Positions 56,149-64,000 of a stretch of 64,000 nucleotides of DNA are shown one piece after another. The notes under the pieces were generated by a model. That model had not been told where the DNA came from and made no database searches. It was given only the letters and a program-made list of their open reading frames with translations. The first letter of the stretch is position 1. Each line of letters opens with the position of its first letter. The translations under genes were made by a program, and so were the position numbers. Source of the DNA: an uncultured Sulfurimonas sp. (GTDB lineage: Bacteria; Campylobacterota; Campylobacteria; Campylobacterales; Sulfurimonadaceae); the NCBI RefSeq assembly GCF_963662755.1, contig NZ_OY759725.1, forward strand, positions 1,005,781-1,069,780, read 5' to 3'.

Positions 56149-56806
56149 ATATTCGTCGTTTTATGTAAAGAAATATAGCATATACAATAAAACCATAAAA
56201 CAATACCTTAACGACTAATATACTATTTTGATTTGCATTTCCAACACTATTTTCAAGCTCAATATTTTTAGATGCAGCTATCTGATCTGCTATATCCGCA
56301 TAACCATTAAACATTGATCCAGAGTACTTACCTAAAACTTCACCTGCTTTTGCCTTGCCTGCAAGAAGTGGTAAAATTGTTCCACCACTTGTCATATCAC
56401 TAAAATCAAAATTTAACAATGCTATTACAAAAGCTTGAACAGGTGACGATATAGGACTAAGTACTTGTTTTTTATCAAAATATTCATATAAAGATGTTGG
56501 ATGTGCATATATATCCACTTTAGCATTCATCTCAGAAAATGTAAGCAAAATAGTAGGTGTTGAAAAGTTTTTCATTAACTCTTTTTCATACTCAACTATG
56601 CTTTTTTCAGCTGGTAACTCTTTGAGCATTATCAGTCTTAAAGATATTCCTGTTTTCTCATAAAGTTCAGATCCAAGCTTATTAACTTCTGCATTAAATG
56701 CTGGATTAAATATTACTTCATCTTTATATAAATATTGTGCGCTTAGTGATGCTTGAAAAAGTATTGTAAGGATGAGGGCATAAAGCCCTCTAGTTAGAAA
56801 TCTCAA
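56117..56806 (-). CDS. Exported membrane-anchored protein, possibly TPM-domain-like
   Basis: A 229-residue protein: signal peptide (about 1-23), a globular periplasmic domain (about 24-165) with the GSELYEKTGISLRLIML pattern of TPM/phosphatase-like folds, and a C-terminal membrane helix (about 195-215) followed by a basic tail. The family assignment is tentative. It sits between the small 29-residue gene (9 bp upstream) and fixH, so a role in cbb3 oxidase assembly or turnover is a contextual guess. Confidence 0.7.
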   Translation of the reverse strand: MRFLTRGLYALILTILFQASLSAQYLYKDEVIFNPAFNAEVNKLGSELYEKTGISLRLIMLKELPAEKSIVEYEKELMKNFSTPTILLTFSEMNAKVDIYAHPTSLYEYFDKKQVLSPISSPVQAFVIALLNFDFSDMTSGGTILPLLAGKAKAGEVLGKYSGSMFNGYADIADQIAASKNIELENSVGNANQNSILVVKVLFYGFIVYAIFLYIKRRIYAKRQKIEEK

Positions 56807-56815
56807 AAGAAAATC

Positions 56816-56905
56816 CTAACCTACGAAAAGATGATTTGGTGTTAAAACCGCGTAAAGTGTGTAAAGAGCCATAATCACTAGACCCCATGAAATTATTTTA
56901 TCCAT
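56816..56905 (-). CDS. 29-residue single-helix membrane peptide in the cbb3 operon
   Basis: A short frame, MDKIISWG... ending FVG, with an AAAGGGG ribosome-binding site seven bases before the ATG. Residues 5-22 form one membrane helix. It starts 11 bp after the DUF4006 stop and ends 9 bp before the next gene, exactly the spacing of a real operon member. No family is recognised; small single-helix subunits such as CcoQ, CcoM or CcoH exist in cbb3 oxidases and make a similar role likely. Confidence 0.7.
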   Translation of the reverse strand: MDKIISWGLVIMALYTLYAVLTPNHLFVG

Positions 56906-56916
56906 TTTTTACCCCT

Positions 56917-57126
56917 TTACTTCACATCAACAACATGCTTAGCGTTATCAACACTAAACATTTTTATTGATTTTTCATTTTCTATTTTATAATAATTATC
57001 TGCATTAGTATGCTGAACATTAAGAGCCCAAACTGTAAGACCAGCAAGGATACTAAGTAGTAAAACAGTCGCAACTAACATACCAGTTATACCATCAAGA
57101 GCAAATAAGCTTCTATTTTCATTCAT
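56917..57126 (-). CDS. DUF4006 family small membrane protein
   Basis: A 69-residue single-helix protein (helix about 14-36, GMLVATVLLLSILAGLTVWA) with a polar C-terminus. It matches DUF4006, a family found with the cbb3 oxidase genes of Campylobacterota. Its function is not known; an accessory or assembly subunit of cbb3 oxidase is the natural guess. It follows ccoP by 10 bp. Confidence 0.82.
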   Translation of the reverse strand: MNENRSLFALDGITGMLVATVLLLSILAGLTVWALNVQHTNADNYYKIENEKSIKMFSVDNAKHVVDVK

Positions 57127-57136
57127 ACCTGACTCC

Positions 57137-58081
57137 TTATTTGCTTAAGCTAGTGATGTAAGCACCAACAGCTTCTTTTTGTTTGTCATTAAGTCTATCA
57201 AATGCTGGCATTTTACCAATAACACCTTTTTTACCATAATTAAGAATATTAGTAACAAGAGCAGGAGTAAATGTTGCAATACTAGGTGCTACATACTCCA
57301 TACCTTTACCATCTTCACCATGACAAGCTGCACAAGTACCAATATATGCTTCAGCACCATCACCACTCATACCATTTGCAACATATTTAGACACTACATC
57401 AATTTCTGCATCAGTAATAAGTGCACCAGTATTAGCATTAAAAAGACCATTACGATCTGGCATTGGCATCTCAGAGCCTAGTAAATGGTTGTTTGAACCA
57501 TTTTCTATTGCATATTTAACAACACTAGCTTCAATTCTTTGATTAAGATTTGCAGCCTTGCCATCAATACCATCTGCAGCAATACCATGACACACTTTAC
57601 ATTCTGCCAAGAAAACTGATTCACCCATTTCAATTAGTCTATCACCAGTAATAGAACTATATTGAGCTTCAAATTTTGAATTGTGAACTGCAACATCTTC
57701 ATTATACTCACCAATTTGTGAATACGCATTTACAGGATAACCAATTGTAAAATACCACATTCCCCAAACCATAGTAAGAATGAACACAATTGACCAACCC
57801 ATTGGTAGTTCATTTAAATACTCGCCTATACCATCCCACTGCTCATTAGCCAACTGACCATCAGCAGTATCAGTTTGCATTTGGCGAACATACTTGATAA
57901 CTACAAAAACTGTAATTATTACAAGCGCAACAGCACCCGCAATAGCTAAAGTATTTACTATATCACCACTAAGAACTTCAGTTAAACTTTTATTACCACC
58001 ACCTGTTATTACAAGTGTATATGCTGTGGCAGCTAACATGATTGCGGTTATGATTATTCCCCAAAGATAAAGCTTATTCAT
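57137..58081 (-). CDS. ccoP: cbb3 cytochrome oxidase diheme subunit
   Basis: Diheme subunit accepting electrons from soluble cytochrome c. The 314-residue protein has two N-terminal helices (about 8-28 and 45-65), a further hydrophobic stretch (about 96-114) and two haem sites at C161/C164/H165 and C250/C253/H254. Order is ccoN-ccoO-ccoQ-ccoP. Confidence 0.95.
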   Translation of the reverse strand: MNKLYLWGIIITAIMLAATAYTLVITGGGNKSLTEVLSGDIVNTLAIAGAVALVIITVFVVIKYVRQMQTDTADGQLANEQWDGIGEYLNELPMGWSIVFILTMVWGMWYFTIGYPVNAYSQIGEYNEDVAVHNSKFEAQYSSITGDRLIEMGESVFLAECKVCHGIAADGIDGKAANLNQRIEASVVKYAIENGSNNHLLGSEMPMPDRNGLFNANTGALITDAEIDVVSKYVANGMSGDGAEAYIGTCAACHGEDGKGMEYVAPSIATFTPALVTNILNYGKKGVIGKMPAFDRLNDKQKEAVGAYITSLSK

Positions 58082-58090
58082 ATATCTCTC

Positions 58091-58294
58091 CTATTTCTCT
58101 TTATCATCTGATTTAGATAATACCGGAGTATCATCTATATCATCGTGTAGTGCCATATTGCTATACTTCTCATAGTCAACACCATCAGCATCTTTTCTCG
58201 TTGTATATAAATGGTAAATATACCCATACAATGCAACTACTAAAAAAAATATTAGTGCAAAATAACCGTAAGCCTGTAATTGTGCAATATCCAC
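58091..58294 (-). CDS. ccoQ: cbb3 oxidase small subunit CcoQ
   Basis: A 67-residue protein with one helix (about 10-28, ALIFFLVVALYGYIYHLY) and an acidic tail. CcoQ stabilises the cbb3 complex. It lies between ccoO (12 bp) and ccoP (9 bp). The call rests on position, size and helix. Confidence 0.88.
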   Translation of the reverse strand: MDIAQLQAYGYFALIFFLVVALYGYIYHLYTTRKDADGVDYEKYSNMALHDDIDDTPVLSKSDDKEK

Positions 58295-58306
58295 TATAAT
58301 CCTTTA

Positions 58307-58999
58307 CTATTTAAGACTATTTAAATATGCAATAAGAGCTACTATTTCAGGAATTTCACCATTAGCCACTGCATCTTTAACATTTTGATCTTTCATATCA
58401 GCCGCAATTACTTTTGCTTCAGCTAAAGCTAAAGCATGAGCTTCAGTTACATTATTCCCCATTTTAACAATTTCAGTAGAACCATCTTTCATAGGTACTG
58501 GTTTGTTATAAGGAACTGCAAAAAATTGAGCATTCGTTAACTGTTCTGCGTATGCTGTTGGAATATCAGCTATATGAGTAAACATCCAACGGTAAGCAGG
58601 CATAATTGAACCTGGAACAACACCAGCTGGATCTTTCATATGATTTTCATGCCAATCAGTAGTACGATAGTTACCAACACGCATTAAATCTGGACCTGTT
58701 CTTTTTGAACCCCAAAGAAAAGGACGATCATAAGCATACTCTCCACTTAATGAGTAGTGACCATAACGATCAGTTTCTGATTTAAATGGACGAATAAGTT
58801 GTGAATGACAAGCATTACAACTATTTTCAATATAGACTTGACGACCAGCTGTCTCTAATGTTGAATAAGGCTTGGTTCCAATTACGGGACGTGAAGCCTC
58901 AGCAAAATTTGGAAGGATTTCAACCAATCCAGCAAAAGCGATTGTTAAGAACAAAACTACCGAGAAAAAGAACGGATGCTTTTCTAACCAATGAAACAT
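58307..58999 (-). CDS. ccoO: cbb3 oxidase monoheme subunit CcoO
   Basis: The 230-residue membrane-anchored cytochrome c has an N-terminal helix (about 10-30) and a haem site at C61/C64/H65 (CNACH), followed by SQLIRPF and RTGPDLMRVG, typical of CcoO. Electrons pass from it to the CcoN active site. It is 17 bp after ccoN. Confidence 0.96.
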   Translation of the reverse strand: MFHWLEKHPFFFSVVLFLTIAFAGLVEILPNFAEASRPVIGTKPYSTLETAGRQVYIENSCNACHSQLIRPFKSETDRYGHYSLSGEYAYDRPFLWGSKRTGPDLMRVGNYRTTDWHENHMKDPAGVVPGSIMPAYRWMFTHIADIPTAYAEQLTNAQFFAVPYNKPVPMKDGSTEIVKMGNNVTEAHALALAEAKVIAADMKDQNVKDAVANGEIPEIVALIAYLNSLK

Positions 59000-59016
59000 A
59001 ATAATATCCTCCTTTT

Positions 59017-60510
59017 CTATGCGCCCATAGGCGATGCAGATTGTAGCTCAGATTCTTCAACAGGACGAGCAGACATAGTTTTGAAGATGTTATAAGCAAA
59101 CATCAAGAAACCAACTAAGTATAGTAAACCACCTACACCACGAATAGTATAATAAGGATGTAAAACTGTTACTGTATCAATAAATGAATAAGCTAAATTA
59201 CCAAATTCATCATGAGCACGCCACATCATACCTTGTGTAATACCTGCAATCCACATAGAAGTGAAGTATAAAACAACACCTAATGTTTGAATCCAGAATT
59301 GTGTAGCCATAAGACTTTTTGAGTAAATTTCACGCTTAAATACACGTGGAGCCATATGAAATAGCGCAGCCATAATCATAAATCCAACCCAACCAAGAAC
59401 ACCATCATGTACGTGACCAACAATCCAGTCAGTAAAGTGTGCAATCGCATTTACAGATTTGATAGCTTGAATAGGACCTTCTAGTGTAGAGAACATATAG
59501 AATGTTGAACCAAGAACCATAAACTTAATCAATGGAGATGCTGCAACTTGTTGCCATTCACCCTTCATTGTTAGAAGCATATTAATCGCTGAACCCCAAG
59601 AAGGAAGAATCAAGACTATTGAAAAAATCGAACCCATTGTCTGCATCCAATCTGGAACAGTTGAATACAATAAGTGGTGACCACCAGCCCATAAATATAC
59701 AAACATCAATCCCCAAAAAGAAAGTAATGAAAGCTTATATGAGTAAATCGCTTGGCCAGACTCTTTTGGTAAAAAATAATAAATCATTGCAACAATAGGA
59801 ACCGTAAAACCAAATGCAACTGCATTATGACCATACCACCATTGAACTAATGCATCATTAGTACCAGCATACATAGAAATTGAATGGAACCAATCACCAT
59901 CTACGGCACTACCATCAGGAGCACTTGCTAACATAGTTGGTATTTCCATATTATTAAAAAGATAAAGCATTGCTATACCTAAGAAAGTTGCTATATAGTA
60001 CCAAACAGAGATATAAAGTGACTTCTCACGGCGAAGACCTATGAGACCAAACATATTGATACCAAAAAGTACCCACACTACAACTATAGCAATATCTATA
60101 GGCCACTCAAACTCAGCATACTCTTTTGAAGTTGTTACACCTGCAAAAAGAGACACAACAACAGCAACTACTGTTAATAAGTACAACCAAAACTGTAGCT
60201 TTCCTAAAAACATCAACAGACTTGACTCTGCCATTGATACTTTTAATACACGTTGACCAACATAATACCAAGTAGCGAAAACACCACTTACAGTAAACCC
60301 GAAAATTACTGCATCTGTATGCAGTGGACGAAGACGACTAAAGTTTGTATATTCCGCAAGACCTTCACCTAATACCAGATTTAATTCTGGATAAGCAAGT
60401 TGAAACGCTAGAACTACACCGATGAGCATACCAACAATTCCCAATAAAATTGTTGTAAGCATGAACATCTTTGCAACCGTATAGTCGTACTCTAATGGAC
60501 GATTCTCCAT
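59017..60510 (-). CDS. ccoN: cbb3 cytochrome oxidase catalytic subunit CcoN
   Basis: Haem-copper oxidase subunit I of the C type; reduces O2 with high affinity and pumps protons. The 497-residue chain from the ATG at 60510 (AAGGAGG before it) starts MENRPLEYDYTVAKMF. The longer frame from 60558 has no support. Twelve or more helices and the histidine sets in WWYGHNAVAFGF, AGGHHLLYS and HFTDWIVGHVHDG are present. It heads the ccoNOQP operon. Confidence 0.97.
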   Translation of the reverse strand: MENRPLEYDYTVAKMFMLTTILLGIVGMLIGVVLAFQLAYPELNLVLGEGLAEYTNFSRLRPLHTDAVIFGFTVSGVFATWYYVGQRVLKVSMAESSLLMFLGKLQFWLYLLTVVAVVVSLFAGVTTSKEYAEFEWPIDIAIVVVWVLFGINMFGLIGLRREKSLYISVWYYIATFLGIAMLYLFNNMEIPTMLASAPDGSAVDGDWFHSISMYAGTNDALVQWWYGHNAVAFGFTVPIVAMIYYFLPKESGQAIYSYKLSLLSFWGLMFVYLWAGGHHLLYSTVPDWMQTMGSIFSIVLILPSWGSAINMLLTMKGEWQQVAASPLIKFMVLGSTFYMFSTLEGPIQAIKSVNAIAHFTDWIVGHVHDGVLGWVGFMIMAALFHMAPRVFKREIYSKSLMATQFWIQTLGVVLYFTSMWIAGITQGMMWRAHDEFGNLAYSFIDTVTVLHPYYTIRGVGGLLYLVGFLMFAYNIFKTMSARPVEESELQSASPMGA

Positions 60511-60543
60511 ATATAGCCTCCTTAAAGATTCAAAGCAATTAAG

Positions 60544-60577
60544 TCTAATTAGATACATTATAATGCAATTAGACCAA
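60544..60577 (-). promoter_or_regulatory. Candidate ccoN promoter with CTAATT repeats
   Basis: Minus-strand TATAAT (60557-60562) about 47 bases before the ccoN start. Nearby are the palindrome TCTAATTAGA (60544-60553) and GTCTAATTG (60566-60574), repeats that could be a regulator site overlapping the transcript start. Confidence 0.4.
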
Positions 60578-60727
60578 TTAACAGTGCTACTATAACCATA
60601 GAAATGTTTAAAGCATCTTAAAAATGACTATTTTGTGACAAATTCATATATTTGTTTAGTTTTTTGTTTACTTTGGTAATTTTATATTTATTTAAGAATG
60701 TGGTTTTAAAAGTATGAAATTATCATT

Positions 60728-60749
60728 ATAGATGCCAAGTGGCATCTAT
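60728..60749 (-). terminator. Hairpin after carA
   Basis: ATAGATGCC and GGCATCTAT form a perfect 9-bp stem with an AAGT loop, four bases past the carA stop. The bases after it on the minus strand are AT-rich but without a clean T-run. Confidence 0.55.
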
Positions 60750-60752
60750 TGA

Positions 60753-61877
60753 TTATCTTTTGATTAAAGATAAAAATTCTGAAAATATGTAACTACTTTC
60801 TTTAGGTCCAGGACTAGCTTCTGGATGATGTTGAACAGAAAATATTGGAGAGTCATTATATTTTAAACCCTCTATTGTATTGTCAAAAAGATTAGTATGA
60901 GTTACTTCTGCTATTTCTACTATATTATCTGGCACATTATAGTTATGATTTTGTGCAGTAATCTCTACTAAGCCTGTTTTTACGTTCTTTACAGGATGAT
61001 TTCCACCATGATGACCGAACTTTAACTTAAACGTCTCATATCCATGAGAGATAGAAAGAAGTTGATGACCTAAGCAGATGCCAAACATAGGAACTTTAGC
61101 AGCTATTAACTTCTTAATTTGTTCTTGTTCCTTTTTAAGAACAAGTGGGTCACCAGGGCCATTTGACAAAAATACACCATCTATTGATTTAGAATTATAT
61201 TGTTGGATTAAATCATCTGCATTAAAGTCATTTGGAATAACTTCAACACCAATCCCTGCACCTACTATTTCATTTAAAATGTTACGTTTTACACCAAAGT
61301 CAATTACTACAATATTTGCCTCTGCTTTTGGTGCATTTTCATACTCAAAAACAGTGTTAGAATAAGTTGAAGTTTCATGTTTATAAGCTTTTTTTGTACT
61401 AACTTGTTCTATATAATTAACATCTTCAATACGAGGAGATTTTTCTAAAATTTTCTTTAGCTCATTCTTATCACTAACAGTTGTAGATGCTACCATCATC
61501 ATAGCACCCTCGTCTCTAATCATCTTAGTTAAAAATCTAGTATCTATATCACATATACCCATTATATTGTGCTTTATTAAAAAAGATTCAAGAGATTCTT
61601 CAGCTCTAAAACTAGAATATCGTTTTTGATATTTTCTAACTATCATTCCCTTTGCATGAGCCTTTGCGCTTTCCATATCTTGTTCATTTACACCAACATT
61701 ACCGATTTCTGGCATTGTAAATGTCACAAACTGACCTGCATAAGATGGATCAGACATAATTTCTTGATAACCACTCATAGATGTATTAAAAACTATTTCA
61801 CCAACAACAGTATCATCTGCACCAAAGCTATTTGCTTCTAAAAAAGTTCCATTTTCAAGATAAATATACGCTTTCAT
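60753..61877 (-). CDS. carA: Carbamoyl-phosphate synthase small chain
   Basis: Glutaminase subunit supplying ammonia for carbamoyl phosphate in arginine and pyrimidine synthesis. The 374-residue protein has an N-terminal domain (GEIVFNTSMSGYQEI) and a class I amidotransferase domain with the catalytic cysteine in GICLGHQLLSI and the HHPEASPGP histidine/glutamate. carB is not in the window. It starts one base after the DUF507 stop. Confidence 0.97.
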   Translation of the reverse strand: MKAYIYLENGTFLEANSFGADDTVVGEIVFNTSMSGYQEIMSDPSYAGQFVTFTMPEIGNVGVNEQDMESAKAHAKGMIVRKYQKRYSSFRAEESLESFLIKHNIMGICDIDTRFLTKMIRDEGAMMMVASTTVSDKNELKKILEKSPRIEDVNYIEQVSTKKAYKHETSTYSNTVFEYENAPKAEANIVVIDFGVKRNILNEIVGAGIGVEVIPNDFNADDLIQQYNSKSIDGVFLSNGPGDPLVLKKEQEQIKKLIAAKVPMFGICLGHQLLSISHGYETFKLKFGHHGGNHPVKNVKTGLVEITAQNHNYNVPDNIVEIAEVTHTNLFDNTIEGLKYNDSPIFSVQHHPEASPGPKESSYIFSEFLSLIKR

Positions 61878-61878
61878 T

Positions 61879-62430
61879 TTACTCCATTCCTCTTTTGATT
61901 AACTCTTCTTTATATATTTTTTCATATAAAATATCAAACTCATCTGTTCCGGGAATATATCTTTTTTTGTATGATTTAATTTTTTCCATAACTGCATCCT
62001 CTAACTCAGATGCATCTGCTATAAAAGATGTAATCGCACTGTATATAATGTTTTTAATACGATTTTCTGTAACTTCAAAATGAATCAAATCTTCTTCGTA
62101 AAGTTCATCTAAGATTTTATGGGAAATATCTGAATATCTCTCTTCATAGTTAAGTATAACTCCAAACTCAGGGGCAAGTTTTTTCTTTATCATAAAGAAA
62201 AGTTGTCTTTCATCTACAAGTTGAAACTCTATCTCTTCTTCATTTTCATCACAAATTTCAGCAGCTTTTTCTTCAAGAGCCATCTCTTGCTTTACGTTTG
62301 CTATGAGTATTTTCTGGGCTTCATGAGCTACAGCTTCAAGGCCTTTTGTCATCGTAACAACACCACTCTTATTTAAGTCAATTGCAACTCTACTAGATAT
62401 ATGTGGTATAGCTTTTAGTGATATTTTCAT
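61879..62430 (-). CDS. DUF507 family protein
   Basis: A 183-residue cytoplasmic protein of the DUF507 family, rich in glutamate and lysine, with a helical N-terminus (MKISLKAIPHISSRVA) and KILDELYEEDLIHFE near the middle. The role is not known. It is directly before carA, and the two are likely to be cotranscribed. Confidence 0.82.
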   Translation of the reverse strand: MKISLKAIPHISSRVAIDLNKSGVVTMTKGLEAVAHEAQKILIANVKQEMALEEKAAEICDENEEEIEFQLVDERQLFFMIKKKLAPEFGVILNYEERYSDISHKILDELYEEDLIHFEVTENRIKNIIYSAITSFIADASELEDAVMEKIKSYKKRYIPGTDEFDILYEKIYKEELIKRGME

Positions 62431-62504
62431 CGATAGACCCTACTTGTTTAAAATAATTTGGGAAGTTTACACTAATTATGATTAGAGTTTGATTATGCTT
62501 TGTA

Positions 62505-63014
62505 TTATTTAGCTAAAAGTAGTGTTAGCTCAGATGCCTTTTTCGCATCCATTTTAGTCAAAATTTTTCCAACAGTTTTTGGTTTGAGAGAGCTTAAGAT
62601 GGAAGCAGCTTCTTGCGAATCCATATCCGATAGTATATTTGCAGCAGATGCAGCTTTCATTTTTGCAAATGTTTGTGCAACTTTATCCATTTTTATACTT
62701 TTTATCTCTTTTAGAGCTTCTTCATTTTTTTGAAGCATCTGTTTGATGGAGTCTTCTTTTTGAGTAATTTCTAAAAGTTTTTTATCAACTACTTCTTCTT
62801 TTTGGTTTAAGCGTTCTTCTTTCTTTTTTAACAACTCTTCTGTAGCAGTTTTTAAAGCACTTAATGCTTGTTTTTGCTCATCTATGCGCTCTAGTTCAAC
62901 TAAAAGCTCACTCTTTCTTTCTTTAAATATTTCTGTACAATCAAAAAGTCTATCACTCGTTTGTATAGCCATTAAAGAGTTAAAGGCGAAAAAAAATATT
63001 ATCAATAATCTCAA
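62505..63014 (-). CDS. motE: MotE-like flagellar protein (MgtE N-domain)
   Basis: A 169-residue protein: signal peptide or anchor (about 1-17), a long coiled coil (about 30-110) and a C-terminal helical domain of the MgtE_N kind with KAASAANILSDMDSQEAASIL and LTKMDAKKASELT. In Campylobacterota such proteins act as MotE, the periplasmic chaperone for the motor. It overlaps fliJ by four bases, which supports this call. Confidence 0.82.
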   Translation of the reverse strand: MRLLIIFFFAFNSLMAIQTSDRLFDCTEIFKERKSELLVELERIDEQKQALSALKTATEELLKKKEERLNQKEEVVDKKLLEITQKEDSIKQMLQKNEEALKEIKSIKMDKVAQTFAKMKAASAANILSDMDSQEAASILSSLKPKTVGKILTKMDAKKASELTLLLAK

Positions 63015-63433
63015 AACTTTCCCCTTCCTGCATAAGTCATCAAAGCAACTTCGTCTAACTCTTTTATCTCTTTTAGTTTGATTTCTTTTAGTTTTTTTTC
63101 AATCTCTTGAAGTTCTAAATGTTTAAATTTTTCATGTTCTATCATATCTAGTTTTAGTTTTTCTTTTGCTTGATTTACTTGATTTTTAGCAAAACTAACC
63201 CACTCTTTATTGTGTTCAATCATACCACGACCAGAAGACAAAAGAGTTCTATTTGCTAAAAAATCTTTCATGCTACCACTCTTTGGAGGATTTATTTCTT
63301 GGATGGATTGATATGAGATTTCTAGTGCTGTTGAAGCACTATTGAGGTCAGCATTTGCCTTTTGAACAACTCGTTCACTCTTGTCCATAGTAGTTTTTTT
63401 CAACTTTACTAAAGATGTGAAACGAGTCTTCAA
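63011..63433 (-). CDS. fliJ: Flagellar export chaperone-like protein FliJ
   Basis: A 140-residue, almost wholly helical coiled-coil protein fitting FliJ, which escorts the export ATPase FliI. Similarity is by length, coiled-coil character and context (between purA and motE); FliJ sequences are poorly conserved. It follows purA by 20 bp and overlaps motE by 4 bp. Confidence 0.8.
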   Translation of the reverse strand: MKTRFTSLVKLKKTTMDKSERVVQKANADLNSASTALEISYQSIQEINPPKSGSMKDFLANRTLLSSGRGMIEHNKEWVSFAKNQVNQAKEKLKLDMIEHEKFKHLELQEIEKKLKEIKLKEIKELDEVALMTYAGRGKF

Positions 63434-63453
63434 TGAATTATCCTTAATCTATG

Positions 63454-64000
63454 TTATAAAATTATTGTATCATCTCTCTCTGGTGATGTTGAAATTATAC
63501 CAACTTTTGTTTTTGAAATTTTTTCTATCTCTTTTACAAAATCTTGAGCATCTTGAGGAAGTGCATCAAAAGTTCTTGCTCCTACAGAATTATTCCACCC
63601 TTTAAAAGTTTTGTAAATAGGCTTTGCATCTTCAAGATTTGATGGCATATAATCTATCTCCACTCCATCGAGCTCATAAGCTACACAAAGTTTAACCTCA
63701 TTAAAACCATCTAATACATCAAGCTTCATTAGAGCAAGTTCATCACAACCATTTAAACGAGCTGCATGACGAGTAGCTACTGCATCAAACCATCCACATC
63801 TTCTAGCACGTCCTGTTGTAGTTCCAAACTCATGACCTTGTGAACCAAGACGTTTCCCATCTTCGCCAAAATCCTCAGAAGGAAAAGGTCCATTACCAAC
63901 ACGAGTACAATATGCTTTGACTATACCTATAACTTTACCTATATCTTTAGGATTTATTCCAAGACCTGTACACGCACCTGCTGATACTGTAGCTGATGAT
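63454..64000 (-). CDS. purA: Adenylosuccinate synthetase (C-terminal part; gene runs out of the window)
   Basis: Joins IMP and aspartate with GTP in AMP synthesis. The visible 181 residues match the second half of Pur[11 protein letters not shown], the [14 protein letters not shown] segment, [24 protein letters not shown]-like MKLDVLDGF and the final TSPERDDTI. The ATG at 63729 is internal; the reading frame continues past base 64000. It is followed by fliJ and motE. Confidence 0.97.
   Translation of the reverse strand, partial: SSATVSAGACTGLGINPKDIGKVIGIVKAYCTRVGNGPFPSEDFGEDGKRLGSQGHEFGTTTGRARRCGWFDAVATRHAARLNGCDELALMKLDVLDGFNEVKLCVAYELDGVEIDYMPSNLEDAKPIYKTFKGWNNSVGARTFDALPQDAQDFVKEIEKISKTKVGIISTSPERDDTIIL

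Noticed and set aside
60511-60558. Longer start for ccoN
   Set aside because: The extension spans the AAGGAGG site and the -10 region; the family sequence starts at 60510.
1-64000. tRNA or rRNA genes
   Set aside because: I looked for T-loop-like TTCGA contexts and ribosomal sequence in the gaps and found none; a tRNA search program would be more sensitive.

Overview
The window is AT-rich chromosomal DNA from a member of the Campylobacterota (former Epsilonproteobacteria). It most resembles Sulfurimonas-type sulfur- and hydrogen-oxidising chemolithotrophs. The evidence is the set of family-typical genes and orders: four-subunit pyruvate:ferredoxin oxidoreductase (porCDAB), petABC with a diheme cytochrome c1, ccoNOQP followed by a DUF4006 gene and fixH, purA-fliJ-motE, an alanine/diaminopimelate-type aminotransferase next to hom and yraN, an AddAB-type nuclease pair, and a Campylobacterota-like porin. 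Species is inferred, not proven. Nearly all genes lie on the minus strand. No rRNA, tRNA, CRISPR array, prophage or insertion sequence was recognised.

Layout. 1-9.5 kb: the end of a large periplasmic-sensor diguanylate cyclase, maf and alaS, a second diguanylate cyclase directly behind an orphan modA, a DUF523 gene and an aldehyde dehydrogenase. 9.6-15.3 kb: a DUF3108 protein, then an aminotransferase-hom-formate dehydrogenase-like-yraN operon. 15.3-20 kb: an uncharacterised periplasmic protein and a RodZ-like membrane protein, then three RNA methyltransferase genes (TrmH-like, rsmI, rsmE) and rpmE. 20-25.3 kb: a polysulfide/thiosulfate reductase-type psrABC operon divergent from a tandemly duplicated diheme cytochrome c. 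25.4-29.1 kb: molybdopterin (moeA, moaA) and queuosine precursor (queD, queE) genes. 29.1-35.2 kb: a lipoprotein, a major porin, an RDD protein and petABC. 35.2-41.8 kb: mnmG, a Sel1-repeat protein, ribE, and a luxS-unknown-unknown-mnmD operon. 42-49 kb: porCDAB, a HAD phosphatase, a peptide-type binding protein, a DUF945 protein. 49-56 kb: rplM-rpsI, a LysE exporter, AddA/AddB. 55.6-60.5 kb: the cbb3 oxidase operon with small accessory genes. 60.7-64 kb: carA, DUF507, motE, fliJ and the 3' part of purA.

How the genes fit together. Electrons from pyruvate (Por) and possibly formate or sulfur compounds (Fdh-like, Psr) can reach the quinone pool, the bc1 complex (PetABC) and the high-affinity cbb3 oxidase. 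ModA, MoeA and MoaA relate to the molybdenum cofactor used by the two molybdoenzymes. QueDE and MnmG/MnmD modify tRNA wobble bases; the rRNA methyltransferases and ribosomal proteins form a translation theme.

The most interesting non-routine signals are: a composite palindromic repeat family at three intergenic loci; a 17-of-19 direct repeat with a 12-bp palindrome between psrA and the cytochrome gene; an internally duplicated cytochrome with a perfect 69-bp tract suggesting recent homogenisation; a queE that appears to need an ATA start; a likely leaderless RDD gene; an unlisted 29-residue membrane peptide in the cbb3 operon; and an orphan ModA paired with a membrane diguanylate cyclase.
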